Below are positions 10,491 to 22,313 of a DNA stretch of 64,000 nt, in pieces. The notes beneath the pieces were generated by a model. That model worked only from the letters and a program-made list of their open reading frames with translations. It ran no database searches and was not told where the DNA came from. Position 1 is the first letter of the stretch. Each line of letters begins with the position of its first letter. Origin of the DNA: Begonia masoniana (Eukaryota > Streptophyta > Magnoliopsida > Cucurbitales > Begoniaceae); NCBI GenBank assembly GCA_022432975.1, contig CM039512.1, positions 45,782,309-45,846,308 on the forward strand. The letters are read 5' to 3'. The position numbers and the translations under genes were made by a program.

Positions 10491-10930
10491 AACCCCTTGT
10501 CCTATTGCTCTATAAAGACCAATTGTCCCAAACATTCACCATTTTATGTCAACCCCCGAAGAAAGATCAAGCGACAGACGAGAAACGGTCCAACACTTAG
10601 CTCGATTCATTACAAGATTCTTCATCTCCAATAATGGAAGAAAGCCTGGAAAACCCTAACCTTCTATCTCCACTACACCAACCGCCGATTTCAACTCCTC
10701 CTTACCTCCACACGCCGTCACTTTCTCCTCTGCCTCTCAACCACAACCACGTCATCAACTGGGCAGCTCTTCTCTTGGACCAAGACAGACCGATAACGGT
10801 CGACCCATCAGCCTCTAGCTCCTCTTTAATGGAGGAAACTGAAGTTGAAAAGGAGAGAGAGTAGAAGAAAAGGTTTTAGAGGGAGAAAACCAAGCCGTCC
10901 TAGGTTTTAGATGTGTGTTAGTGTTTGAAA
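10491..10930 (+). other. Leader with a 76-codon ORF, unrecognised
   Basis: This resumes the host sequence of the copia insertion. It holds CTCTATAAAG (about 10509-10518), which resembles a TATA box, and an ATG at 10634. The ATG opens a 76-residue Pro/Leu/Ser-rich frame (MEESLENPNLLSPLHQPP at the start, ETEVEKERE at the end) that stops at 10862-10864. I do not recognise the product. It could be the 5' end of a captured host gene or a chance frame in the long leader of the LARD-like element. No homologous continuation is visible downstream. Confidence 0.3.
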
Positions 10931-11437
10931 ATGTCAAGACGGGAAGTAACTTATTCCCAAACCCGTGAGCACTTGGCTCCACCATCTGGGACGTTCCAAC
11001 CAGAAAATAATGGACATAGCTTGCAAGGAAAATTGGATGAATTAAACTGCAAGCTAGATATGGTAAAACAGCAGATTAAAGAGGAGAGGACACTGCAAGA
11101 AAGAGTTACTCAAACTCCCAAGCCTAGGAGAAAGCCAAGGCACATTGAAAGAAACTCCATCCGAACCAAATTTAAGGATAAACCCACACCTTTAGACCAT
11201 GATTCTAGGTACGGTATTAGCCTGGAAATGGATGATGAAGAAGCATACATTCCTTCCTTAAGAGGCTCTATTAACAGGGATGCCTATATTTCTTGGATTG
11301 AAAGGGTTGAAAAGCTTTTCATTTGTGTTGAATCCTCGAATAAAGCAAAAATCAAACTAGTTTCTAGAGAGTTCATAGGCTATGCTAAATTTTGGTGGGA
11401 GACCCTTGGGATAGAGCAAATTCCCAAGTACAATTAA
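10931..11437 (+). pseudogene. Gag-like protein, truncated
   Basis: The ATG at 10931 opens a 168-residue frame. Residues 35-60 form a Lys/Glu-rich helix (LQGKLDELNCKLDMVKQQ), likely a coiled coil. A basic stretch follows (PRRKPRHIERN), then a retrotransposon Gag-domain start: DAYISWIERVEKLF (about residues 115-128) and FIGYAKFWWETL (about 152-163). Ty3/gypsy Gag proteins have this pattern of a WxxxVExxF helix followed by A..WW. The frame ends soon after the WW motif. No zinc knuckle is in frame. It belongs to the LARD-like element, where Gag may be the only protein. Confidence 0.65.
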
Positions 11438-13300
11438 GTCTAACCATGTACCATTGTAAAACCAAGTTGAGTTTGAAGAAAGACCCCCTAGCCAAGTTAA
11501 AGAAGGGAAAAGGAGATTACCCAACATGAAGAGCCAATGGAAGTGGAAAAGTCGAAAAGGGATGAAGGACATAATCTTGATCTTTTGGAGATAACCACCC
11601 AAACCAAATTCAAGGAGGAATTAGAGATAATTGAGCAAAGTGTAGGAATTTTTCTTGAAGAGAAACGTGTAGACCACTCCCACACAATCATCAATGAAGA
11701 AGAAAGTGAACAAGAGAAGGAGATGTACCCTCAAAAGGACAAGCTTCCAAATTTAAGTGAAGACCACCTTTGGAAGGATGGAACGCTTAATACATTTCCT
11801 TTCCTAGACAAATCCAACCTTTGTGAACAAACCTCTGAATTAGAGCAAGAAGGAGTTCCTTTGTATCCACATTTATTGTAGACAACAAAGATGAAGAGGC
11901 ACCCCTCCTAACGGTGATGCCAAGTTCTCCAAGTTCTTTAAACCGAGAAGTAGAAGGAATACCATATCCCTTAATGGAAGGGCCTTTTATTAAACCCTTT
12001 GATTTGGTAAGTTTCTCAAATAAGGATCCTTTTTATGTCAAAACACCACATTCAATGAAAGACTTAAAGGTTGTTTTTAATTTAAGTGGTTTAAAATATA
12101 GGATTGCAATTTTGGATCATTTTATTGTTAAACTGAGGCACCCTTCAAGTGATTTCGAAAGCATTGTTTTACCTTTGAAATACTATGCTCAAGCAAGTTG
12201 TTGGTGGCTAAATGGACATCAACTTTATGTCATCATGATTAATGACTCATTCTTTCCTTTGGTAACTCATTATCTTGTAAAACAAGTTGATAACCATGGA
12301 CTTACCTCGGTAGTTTATCATCCAAGGCATACAAGATAGAGATTGAGATTGGTATAACTTAAGTCTTTGATAATTTCTTTTGGATCACTAGTTTCCCTAG
12401 AGTAGGAATTGGGACTAGGGTTATGATTGGAAAATTCTTTTTATTTTTTTTGAAAATTGATGCAAACCTCTATCCGGTTGAAATTCCACTACTTTGTATT
12501 GATGAACAAAAGGATAAAGTAGTGAATGAAAGTGGTGTAGTCTTAAGAGAAGAACATTTGATTTGTGAGATCAACCCCTTAACAACAAGTTTGCAACCAA
12601 GAGGGTTATTGGATGACACCTCAAGCTCTAACCAAGTCCCAAAACATTGAGCTTGTTGACTCCCTCAGTATTGTGAGAAGGAATATATTGTGGAAGGACA
12701 TTAATGTAGAAATGCCCTTCATACTAAAAGCCCCTCATGGAAGCACTATCAAGAATTATACCTCAATAAGATACATTTCTCTGAACAGATTGCTTGCTTG
12801 CTTGGACTTCTAGGATTGGATGGCATAAAAACTTTTATGATGTTATTGATTTGGACTATATGACTTACACAGTTGATGATGTGAAGTTTGAAGAAATAGA
12901 AGTATGGATCCACTTTGTATTCCAGAATTTGTATGAGGTTTTCAAGGAACCTCATTTTTGAACTAGTATTCCCAACACAATTCAAGGATTGTCTTTGTAC
13001 TTAAGTGTAATTTATCGTGGAATGAAGGGTGTGGACTTGAGGATAGATCTTTTCCAACCCCAGGGGAATGACTTACCTATTAAAACCTCAACTCCAACTC
13101 GGCCTAGTCCTTGGTCGAATTTTTTTCCAACAAATTTTCTTTTTTTGCAAACGTTCAGTATAGATACCTGCATGTCCACTTCTAGAAAGGGAAGGAAGAA
13201 GAAGATGCCACGACATGGGCAAACCTCATTCACCCAGAGAGGATGATATGCCACAGGAGCTACAGCCACATTCTCATTCCAAGGTACATTATTCAACCTT
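11438..13300 (+). pseudogene. Degenerate downstream ORFs of the LARD-like element
   Basis: A run of broken frames: 11537-11881 (acidic, EEKRVDHSHTIINEEESEQ), 11914-12339 (PFDLVSFSNKDPFYVKTP .. YAQASCWWLNG) and 12423-12650. They show coding-like composition and follow gag, but match no gag, protease, RT or integrase motif I know. They may be an eroded Gag C-terminal extension or an element-specific protein. The end of the stretch (12800-13300) has only short frames. Confidence 0.35.
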
Positions 13301-13349
13301 TTTATTTCTAACTCATTTGTTAATTTTACAGGAATAGGCCATTATTCTC

Positions 13350-14329
13350 AGGTGTTCGGGTTTTGGACACGCAGCAAGTGGATTTTTTTCAAGATGGGCG
13401 AACAACAAGGATATGATGCCCGGGAGATGGTGCGCATAGCAAAATGACATGATTGGGAGCGACGGGCACGACATGAAGGCATGGACACAGTTGGCGCGTG
13501 CAGGACTATGGCAGGATGAGGGCATGTGCACGAAGGAAGCCCAACGCGGCAACAAGAGGCACACATGAATGAGCAGTTGGGCGTGGACATGCGCACACGG
13601 TAGCACATAAATGTGCGCGTGTGGGAGAAGGAGTTAACGCCAGGAACAAGCAGGAGGACACGCGCGAGTGGCTGCAGCGCGCGCACGTGAACAGTACTAG
13701 TAGCGCGCCAATAGCTCTATTCTCGCCAATGGCTATTTTTCATTTTTCCTTTTCTGGTTTTTCAGCATAATGGTTCTGTATTGTTTAAACTCTTTCTGAA
13801 GCTTTGTAATACAGTTTTGATGAAATGAAAATCCAGTGAAGTTTATCTTCTCAAATCAAAGGACTCCGTGAGTTTCTCACGTTCTTCGTTCTCGGTGCGT
13901 AACATTCAAGAGGTTACCATTGTCCACCAAGTTCGTCACTCGGTGTCCTCTTACAACCCCTTTTTTTCTCCAATCAGCCAAGGGATTGGAAACTAGAAAA
14001 AGGGTGGAAGAACTAAACCATTTGCTAGAGTTTCCTTCGTTCACGAAGGGGGCTTCATCCAAAAGGTGCTGTAGTTGCCGGATGGGCCAACACTGGATAT
14101 TATCATCATCTTTTTCATATTTTCGGCATCATCTGAGGTAAGATAACAGGTGTTCCCTTTTGTCTATTACTCAGGTAACCACACCCATTCCACGTTATTC
14201 TCTGTTTGTTTTTCCGTTTTACGTTTTGTCTCTGTTTTTAGGGTGTTCTTCGGTTAATCTTGAGAACACTGAACCTTTGGTGTTCGTTGTTTGCTTCCAC
14301 GTGAGTTTGCAGGGCCTCAAGGTGTGTCA
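13350..14329 (+). repeat. 3' LTR of the LARD-like element (start approximate)
   Basis: The end is fixed at 14329 by homology of 14145-14329 to the 5' LTR tail before the primer-binding site. The start is a guess, because no clear purine tract or TG edge is visible. Within it, 13440-13700 is unusually GC-rich for the window. At 13790-13850 the words TTTGTAATACAGTTTTGATGAAATG resemble the polyadenylation region of plant gypsy LTRs. The right flank begins AGTAA. Confidence 0.45.
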
Positions 14330-15544
14330 AGTAAGTAAGTGGAACTATTAAAAAAATAAACTAAACTTTCAGTTACATCACTTTGCTCCAAGGAAGATAT
14401 TGGTTCCTTCTTCAAGCTCGGTTAGCACTTGAGGTTGCTCCCATGTCAACAAGTGAAATGGCCTCTCCTTATCTTGTGTGCTCGACTAATGCTCCAATTG
14501 GTCCTTGAAATATCAAAGGGTAATATGAAATGGAAACGAAAATATGGTAATAAACCCGTTGTTATCCGACGAGTAATATTTTGTAAACTCTGAGATGATG
14601 TTACTTCCAATGAAGGAAACAACAACTTAGGGATCTGGTTTCACCACCTTCTACTGGTTTCCAACTTTTGAAAGAGAGGAGTGAAGGGTGGAGATGAGAA
14701 CTCAACAAGTAACCGTGAACTTGTGAGTAATGGAGGCCAAACTCCACACGGTTTCAACCAACGGTGGATTACCTATTCCGGCGACCAAACCTCTCTCGAT
14801 TTGTGAAGGAAAATAGTTATTTCATTCAACCAAAAAAACTTCTTACAAATACCAATAGTTATGTTTATATAGAACCTAAGTTGGCTAAGGTTGAATGAGA
14901 ATTGGTGAATCTAGCTATTGATTTGCTTATCATCACCGCAGCCGAGATGAAGGTCGTGCATGCTCCATCTAGCGGTGCGGCGCCCATCTATGCTCTTTGA
15001 TCAAGCGTCCAGCATTGTCACATCATCAAGCTTGTGCGTGCCTCTTTGAGCCATCCATCTTGCCAAGTCATCAATCCATGTTGCTATGTTTCCCTTTTGG
15101 CGTGCGCTAAGGTCCACTACAAGTGCTGCTCCTTCTCCGTTTTGTGGTGCTTTCTCATGCAAGCGCTAGTTTCCATTGCGCAAATTGAGTTCAAACAACC
15201 CTCTAACCTAACATACATCTAATCTTAGGAATTAATGCATGCATGTAATAAATGGCTAAGTGTTTACCAAAAACATGAAGGCCAATGTTTGGCAACAAAA
15301 TTACAATAAACTTGATTACATGGTTTTGGTTCCGAGAAGATAAATTCTCTCTTGAGCTTAAGTAGCTTTAGTCTGTGCTTTCCAAGTAAGAACGTGTAAA
15401 GGTTGAGCTATGTCTCATGAGCTAGGCTCCCACTCCAAGCTTTCAAAGTTGTATTCACCTGCAAAAGAAATAAGCTAGTCAGAAAACAAGTTAATTAAGT
15501 CATGGGCCTTAGTTTGGGATCGAGTGAGTGGTCTCAGGGGCACA
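14330..15544 (-). repeat. Diverged 3' LTR-like segment
   Basis: The stretch is collinear but strongly diverged from 16920-18237. Shared words include CTCCCATGT.AGCAAGTG, the pair GGTGGAGATGAG/GGTGGAAAGATGAG, CCTCTCGATTT/CCCTCGATTT, CCAATA.TTAT.TTTATAT and a Cys-poor AT stretch, ending GATCGAGTGA..GGCACA. Read on the minus strand both copies start TGTGCC. No purine tract is obvious before it. No gene is supported here, and the small open frames are not convincing. Confidence 0.4.
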
Positions 15545-16080
15545 TTATTAACTATTGAGACACTAGTTGCAACTTCACTTTTTCCAAATAGTTGTAATAA
15601 TCAAACATTTTTTCTACGTTATCCACTTAATCCAAAAAATGAATCATCATTACAAGATCCATTGAAGTGAGAAATTGATACCTTAACATGCTTCAAATCT
15701 TCATTAGGATTGAGCCTTTCTTGAGGACTATCATACTCCTCATTCTCGGATTCTTCTTCTTCAATGAAGTCATTGTAGTTATTTCTTCTCCTTGGATTTC
15801 TGGGTCTTCTCCTAGGCAAAGGTCTTTGAGAGATCCTAACATGCTGGTTCCTCATCTCTATCATCCATTGACTAATGTTCTCAAGCTTGTGATTCAACTC
15901 ATCCTAATTGTCCTTGGAAACTAGATTCATCCTCCTTCGGGTTTGGTGCTAAGGGTGGTTGAACATTTGGTTCTCGGTTTTGTTAGTTATTAGCCCAAAT
16001 TTTTGTCATCATTTTGACCAACAAAAATACACCAAAATGAAGCAAAAACAGCAAGGAAAGTGCAGAGCTCTGATACCAAA
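15545..16080 (-). pseudogene. Gag N-terminal remnant and primer-binding site, minus strand
   Basis: The minus strand of 15619-15897 reads SQWMIEMRNQHVRISQ, PRRRPRNPRRRNNYND, an acidic EEEESENEEYDS stretch and VKVSISHFNG. This resembles the N-terminal half of gypsy Gag, up to the KIPxFxG motif before the Gag domain. It stops where the domain should begin. A primer-binding site (minus TGGTATCAGAGC, plus 16067-16078) lies upstream, three bases from the LTR edge at 16081. The rest of gag and all of pol are missing. Confidence 0.55.
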
Positions 16081-18237
16081 TGACGTGCTTCAATTAAAGA
16101 AAGGAGGTTGAAGTACAAAGCTCTCGTCCGAGTGAAAATAGTTTTGGCCGAAAATTATTCTATTTTTCTGAAAGCATAACTTTTGCAAATGAGCTGAATT
16201 TTAATGATAACTTACTTTTGGTGTAATGGAAGTGTCCTCTAAAAGTCAGAGGTTGATTTGCTGTGGATGAAAAGTCATGGATGAGAGATTGCTTGCTTGT
16301 CCAATGAGATAATAACAGCACCTCTCGGGATTTGGCTCATTTTTGAAAAAGAAAACTCCAACTAGCCTTGGATGAAAGTTGAAATACAACCTTGCTGATA
16401 ATTCTCCACGCCAAGAAAGGGAGAAGGAAAGTTGTAATAGAAATGACACCACTTTAGCTCTCACAGTAATGGATACCCCAAGAACTAACCTAGTTCCCTC
16501 GGATGTAACTTACTGAGGAAGAAAGTTATTGAGCTTCAACAAGCTGAAAGCTTCTGCAATTTTTTCCATTCAAAAGTGTTGAAGGGAGGCTAAAAAGATA
16601 TTTTAAATACTATGTCTCTTCTTTACAAATTAAGGTTTAACAATTAGTAAAAAGAGAGGCTCAAAAGAGAGAGGTACTCGGTCAAATAGCTTAGCTGAGT
16701 ATACCTTGGTTTTGCCATTTTAGGAGCAATCCTTCTCTCTCCAATGGTCACTTTCAAGTGGTCCCTCTTCTTTCAAAATACAGCCAATATTCTCTCCATT
16801 ACATGTTCAGCCACTTCATGCCACTAATACATAAAAATACTAAATTCTTCACAGGAAATAAAAGCAAACTCAAACTACATTAATTGTCACAAGGAAGACA
16901 AATTTCTTCTTCTATTTTTGGAGTGGCCGAAGGATGCTCCCATGTTAGCAAGTGGAAAAGCTTCTCCATGTCTAGTGCACTTGGCTCTAACCTCATGTCT
17001 TCAAATGATGTTTTATCTACAAAAAAGAGCACACTCATTAGTTAAAGGCTTCGTGTAGCCCTGCAAAGGTCACTATAACATAAGGAAATATCGTTAGTTC
17101 CCTTGGTCCTCGGCCAAGCCAAGGAGACCTCAAATGATGGTCAAAGTTTAACAAGCAAAATAGCTTTAAATGAAACGAAAATTTATGTGATGCTTGTGTT
17201 GTGAGTGAGGTGTGTGACTATGGAAGATGTGGTCCAAATAGTTTGTAGAAAAGAAAATGTGCAACAAAACCTCAAGTTGGCCGATAAGCAATGTTTTAAG
17301 GTTTTTGGCAAAGCATTCTTTCCAAGGAAAGAATCTCGACTTGGAGGAACCATTTTGGCCACTCCCTACTTGTTTCTAACTCTCAAAAGAGTGGTGAGGT
17401 AAGGTGGAAAGATGAGATCCTTGAAAGCAACCGTGCTTGAAGGAAATAAAGGCGCAACTCTTTCGGTTTAGCAACCGAAACTTACCTTGGTTGGTAGCTT
17501 CTTGCTCCCCTCGATTTTTTCCTAAAAAAAAGGATTCATTTCATTTCAACAACAACTGACATACAAGCACCAATAACTATAATTTATATCCCTAAGGATG
17601 GCTGGAGATTAGGTTAAGTTTTAGGGCTCAAAGAGCTTTGGAAGGAGCTTCAAAGTGGTCTTCATGCTTCCTTGGATGACCAAGATTTGATTGCTCCATT
17701 TGATCCAAGGGTTGAGGGCAGCCATGTCACCAATCCATGTCCTTGATAAGAAAGGGAAAGTTCAACAAGCACCTTCATTTAGCAGCAATTGGCTAGGCCA
17801 AAAGAGGTAATGGTCCCCACTCCAAAGTTGGCGCCAAAAGGGAAGAGTTTTCTTCATGGCCGAAACTTCTTCCATGCATGAGTGATTTAAACCAACTCCA
17901 AACCATTATTTAACCTATCATACATCTAATCCTAATGCCTAAAGATGCATGTCATTAATAAAATTACAATAAGACCAATGTTTGCTAAATAAGTGTTCAA
18001 AATAAAAGGTTATATAATTTCATGCTTGGGAAAACAAATTCTCATGTGAGCTTCTTGATCTTCCATCCTTGTCTCCCATGCAATGACGTGCTTCGAATGT
18101 TCCTTGTTTATAGCCTCGACCTCCCACGTTAACTCGCCAAGGGTGTGTTCCAAGCCATCATATAGTTAATCTCTTACGGAGTACATCACTCGGCCAAGGA
18201 TTTGGCTCGCGATCGAGTGATGGCTCCTTTTGGCACA
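16081..18237 (-). repeat. Diverged 5' LTR, minus strand
   Basis: The left edge (plus TGACGTGCTTC) abuts the spacer and primer-binding site of the minus-strand remnant. The right edge is inferred at 18237 (minus start TGTGCCAAAAGG), where gypsy protease coding resumes on the plus strand. That gives about 2157 bp. It is partly alignable with 14330-15544. The word ATGACGTGCTTC recurs at about 18080, so internal rearrangement is possible. No gene was found inside. Confidence 0.4.
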
Positions 18238-18875
18238 TCATGTAGTGCCTATGAGTGCTAGTCACTTATTGCTTAGGAAGCCATGGCAATTTGATCATAG
18301 GGCTACACACGATAAATTCATAAATTTTTATTCATTTAAGTTTGGAAACAAGATCGTTAAATTGGCTCTTCTCCATCCGGATAAAGTTGTTTCGGATTTT
18401 GAGGTTAAAAGGGGGAGGAAGAACGAAAGAACACTATTCATGTCAAGAACAACCTTGAATGCTCCAAATTCAACGATGACAATTTTGAATTGGTCAATAC
18501 TAGGAGGAAGGGAGATTTTCCCACAATCCATAGTGAAGGTACCCTACATTAAACATGTTGATTTGATAAACTTTATGATAAGGATCCATATTATATTATC
18601 AACCTATGGCAACACTCAAATAGTTTCCTAAAAAAAATTTTTCTCTTAAGTGGATTGAAGTTCTTTAAGAATATCTTGGATCATTTTTGGATGGTTGTTT
18701 GGGTTAGTCCTTTGAAATGCAAAACTGCATATCTTTACGAAGAAGACAACACAATAAAGATCGAATCGAATTTGAAGTCAAATCTTCAATCACCCGGAGA
18801 TGATGATGCACTTCGAGGACCTCTTATGAGATCACAAGCCAAGAGACTTTCTAATTTGTTTACTCAATGTGCGGT
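18238..18875 (+). pseudogene. Gypsy pol remnant (protease end and C-terminal tail)
   Basis: The plus strand reads HVVPMSASHLLLRKPWQFDH, the end of the Ty3/gypsy protease domain (usually PMxAxHxLLGRPWQFDR). A large deletion follows, then ALRGPLMRSQAKRLSNLFTQC near 18815-18870. The latter matches the GPMTRARAK type tail at the pol C-terminus of several plant chromoviruses. RT, RNase H and integrase are gone. The tail is interrupted by the solo LTR at 18876 and continues at 22314 (ITFLDDLEIEPG). Confidence 0.65.
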
Positions 18876-21800
18876 TGTAACACCCAACAATTTCGGCCAG
18901 GTGATTTTCTTAACCATTCTAATTGTCACCCTTTTATTGACCTTTATGATTTTAAATTTAATGCCAAGACTTATTTATTACAAGTTGCGTGAAACTAGGT
19001 TGGATGGCAAGTTTGTAATTAAGGTTGATTTTAATTGGTATAAATAGGTTATGAGAATTCTTAAACCTCATTAAAACCTCGCTGTAGCCGACATTTCCTC
19101 TCTCGGCGATTCTCTTCCTTCCAGAGCTCCCTCTCTGCCAGCTATTCCTTCGCCGACGACCAGTTCTTCAGCCTCCACTTCAACAATCCACGCTCTAGGT
19201 AAGACTTAGACAATGTAGTTACTGGGTAGTTACTTAGAGCTTTGTCTTCAACTAGAACTTGAGGTTTCGGATTCTTCACTAACAGAGTAATGGTAGTGAC
19301 AATCATGATCTGTGTTTAGTAATGGCATTTCCGATTCGATTCTGGACATTAAGATAACAGACCGTGTTTAGTTATTAGACTTAATCCGGTTATTTAGGTT
19401 CTGAAAGTTTAATCTGTACACACTAGGCGCTCGACTAGAAAGATTTAGAAATATTTATGTTAGATACTAGGATGACTTTTAGTTAGGATTTTGATTTAAC
19501 ACTGTAATGTGAAATGTTTCTAGGTGAAGAAGTTTGAAGAGAAGTGCTCGAGTTGCTAAGGAAACTAGGTAAGTGAGTGAGTAAGACTTCCGGCCATTAG
19601 GGCCCTACATCACAAGGGTACTAATTAGAAGTTGTTTATGATGCTAAAAATACCTGTGCTAACGTCTGGTTGTTTTCGGTACTCGGGTTGATGTTATGAT
19701 TCTTTGATGAATGAATGGCTTGTTCAGTAGTCTGATGAACTAAGATTACTCATGCTCATGCATCATGAATATTTCTCAAGCATATGAAAATGTTTAAGTG
19801 CATGATTCCTCCCATGAACAGATATGAACATGAAGAACTTATGCAACAAGGATTAAGAGAGGGTTGGGGGCGATTTGGCGTATGTCACCGTCCAAAAGAA
19901 TGACCATGAATATGACCCGCAAGGGACTATGTGCACTCTCACTGTCAACCCCCTTTTCGGCACAAATCCTCCCTTAATCCATATGATGAAAACGATGAAC
20001 ATGAACAAGAACAAGAACACGAAAAGATCATGAACATCTGTTTCCTTTAAATTGTGCATTCATGCATACATATTAGCATTGCACTCCTTACTAAGCATTA
20101 GGCTTATAGTTTGAACCTTATGATGTATGTGAAGAACTATCAGGTGAGGATTTCAAGTCTAATGAGGATGTTTAAGGCTAGTTGCTGGAAGGAGTTCAGG
20201 TTGTCAGTGAGTGGCTGGAAAGGCGATTTCAACTCCTGGTTACTACTTTTATCATATTAGTAAGGTTATGAATACTGAGATCTATGTAGGTTGCTTTCTT
20301 AAAACAAAGGATACTGGAATCTGACTGATTAACTTCTGAGTTTGAGAATGATCGTGAAATGATAGAATGATCTGTATTGTTACGGTCTCTCGCTACACGT
20401 ATTCTAGATGAGATTATGGTCCAACTGTGTGTTAGTTTATTTAGTCATGTTGAAGTTTGTGAAAGTTTGAAAGTTTCCTGTCTATCGGATGATGATTCCC
20501 ATCGGATGATGTCTTCTATCGGATGATGTCTTCTGTCGGAAGGAGTATAATGATCCGATATTAAGTCTTGTCGTTTTGTGATAGGATGAAGTTTAATGAG
20601 TCACGTGATGTGCATGTGTCAATCGGTAGAAGCCGATATTAAGTCTTGTCGTTTTGTGATAGGATGAAGTTTAATGAGTCACGTGATGTGCATGTGTCAA
20701 TCGGTAGAAGCCGATATTAAGTCTTGTCGTTTTGTGATAGGATGAAGTTTAATGAGTCACGTGATGTGCATGTGTCAATCGGTAGAAGCCGATATTAAGT
20801 CTTGTCGTTTTGTGATAGGATGAAGTTTAATGAGTCACGTGATGTGCATGTGTCAATCGGTAGAAGCCGATATTAAGTCTTGTCGTTTTGTGATCAGATG
20901 AAGTTTAATGAGTCACGTGATGTGCATGTGTCAATCGGTAGAAGCCGATATTAAGTCTTGTCGTTTTGTGATAGGATGAAGTTTAATGAGTCACGTGATG
21001 TGCATGTGTCAATCGGTAGAAGCCGATATTAAGTCTTGTCGTTTTGTGATAGGATGAAGTTTAATGAGTCACGTGATGTGCATGTGTCAATCGGTAGAAG
21101 TCGATATTAAGTCTTGTCATTTTGTGATCGGATGAAGTTTAATGAGTCACGTGATGTGCATGTGTCAATCGGTAGAAGCCGATATTAAGTCTTGTCGTTT
21201 TGTGATCGGATGAAGTTTAATGAGTCACGTGATGTGCATGTGTCAATCGGTAGAAGCCGATATTAAGTCTTGTCGTTTTGTGATAGGATGAAGTTTAATG
21301 AGTCACGTGATGTGCATGTGTCAATCGGTAGAAGCCGATATTAAGTCTTGTCGTTTTGTGATAGGATGAAGTTTAATGAGTCACGTGATGTGCATGTGTC
21401 AATCGGTAGAAGCCGATATTAAGTCTTGTCGTTTTGTGATAGGATGAAGTTTAATGAGTCACGTGATGTGCATGTGTCAATCGGTAGAAGCCGATATTAA
21501 GTCTTGTCGTTTTGTGATAGGATGAAGTTTAATGAGTCACGTGATGTGCATGTGAGTCACGTGATGTGCATGTGTCAATCTGTAGAACCAATAGTAAGTC
21601 TTGTCGTTTGTTTTGTGATCGGATGAAGTTTAATGAGTCACGTGATGTGCATGTGTCAATCGGTAGAAGCCGATATTAAGTCTTGTCGTTTTGTGATAGG
21701 ATGAAGTTTAATGAGTCACGTGATGTGCATGTGTCAATCGGTAGAAGTCGATATTAAGTCTTGTCATTTTGTGATCGGATGAAGTTTAATGAGTCATGTG

Positions 21801-22308
21801 ATGTGCATGTGTCAATTGGTAGAAGCCGATATTAAGTCTTGTCGTTTTGTGATAGGATGAAGTTTAATGAGTCACGTGATGTGCATGTGTCAATCGGTAG
21901 AAGCCGATATTAAGTCTTGTCGTTTTGTGATAGGATGAAGTTTAATGAGTCATGTGATGTGCATGTGTCAATTGGTAGAAGCCGATATTAAGTCTTGTCG
22001 TTTTGTGATCGGATGAAGTTTAATGAATCACGTGGGATGCATGTGTCAATCAGTAGGAGCGTGCACCATGCTTTGTCGTTTTGCGATCGGTAGATGTCCT
22101 TGAGTTTCCAATTCCCTTCGGCCAAATGTCTTAACGTTTTGTGTAATTATGAACGTTGTTTACTTATTGAGTTTTCCGCTATAAAGTCAAGGATTAAAGA
22201 TAAAAATTATCATCACCGAGAGGAAATTTAAAATTTTCCGTAATTTCTCTTAGTTCAGTTCAATGTTTTGGGTAGCTAAACCGGGTCTAGAAAACTCGGG
22301 GCGTTACA
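18876..22308 (+). mobile_element. 3.4-kb gypsy solo LTR with tandem array
   Basis: It starts TGTAACACCCAAC and ends GGGGCGTTACA, flanked by the perfect duplication GCGGT (18871-18875 and 22309-22313). The length of 3433 bp is inflated by about 1.5 kb of tandem repeats. Like the other gypsy LTRs here it holds an AGGTAAGTGAGTG word (about 19566) followed by CCGGCC.TTAGGGCCCTAC, and a CTTACTAAGCATTAGGCTTA word (about 20088). Orientation is plus by analogy to the LTR at 26181. Confidence 0.9.
20553..22085 (+). repeat. 78-bp tandem repeat array, about 19 units
   Basis: The unit runs from TCAATCGGTAGAAGCCGAT through TTAAGTCTTGTCGTTTTGTG and ATAGGATGAAGTTTAATGAG to TCACGTGATGTGCATGTG. Units are nearly identical, with variants such as GATCGG for GATAGG and TCATGTGA for TCACGTGA. 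There is one short internal duplication near 21550 (AGTCACGTGATGTGCATGTG). The perfect octamer TCACGTGA (G-box core CACGTG) occurs in almost every unit. The array lies between the CTTACTAAGC word and the LTR 3' end, and follows a short run of related CATCGGATGATG repeats (20480-20540). Confidence 0.95.
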
Positions 22309-22313
22309 GCGGT

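Larger units (their letters stand above)
1273..14329 (+). mobile_element. Large gag-only LTR element (LARD-like), heavily nested
   Basis: The stretch 1273-1459 is clearly homologous to 14145-14329: both run from GATAACAGG through ACACCCATTCC and TTGAGAACAC to GGTGTGTCA. The left copy is followed at once by a primer-binding site and the right copy is not, so they are the tails of a 5' and a 3' LTR. Between them lie a gag-like ORF (10931-11437) and degenerate downstream ORFs, but I see no protease, RT or integrase belonging to this element. A large internal region with gag but no pol fits large retrotransposon derivatives. The element hosts the nested insertions at 17-1272, 1531-2989 and 4084-10485. 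Its own start is probably left of the window. Confidence 0.6.

Noticed and set aside
13313..13686. Overlapping minus-strand frames rich in Cys and His
   Set aside because: Chance frames in the GC-rich start of the 3' LTR region, with no family motif and two frames open at once.
19853..20059. 68-aa minus-strand hydrophobic frame
   Set aside because: Inside the solo LTR at 18876-22308; no homologous frame in the related LTRs.
20553..22085. CRISPR-like regular array
   Set aside because: The 78-bp units are contiguous with no unique spacers, and lie inside a plant solo LTR with a TSD. It is a tandem repeat.
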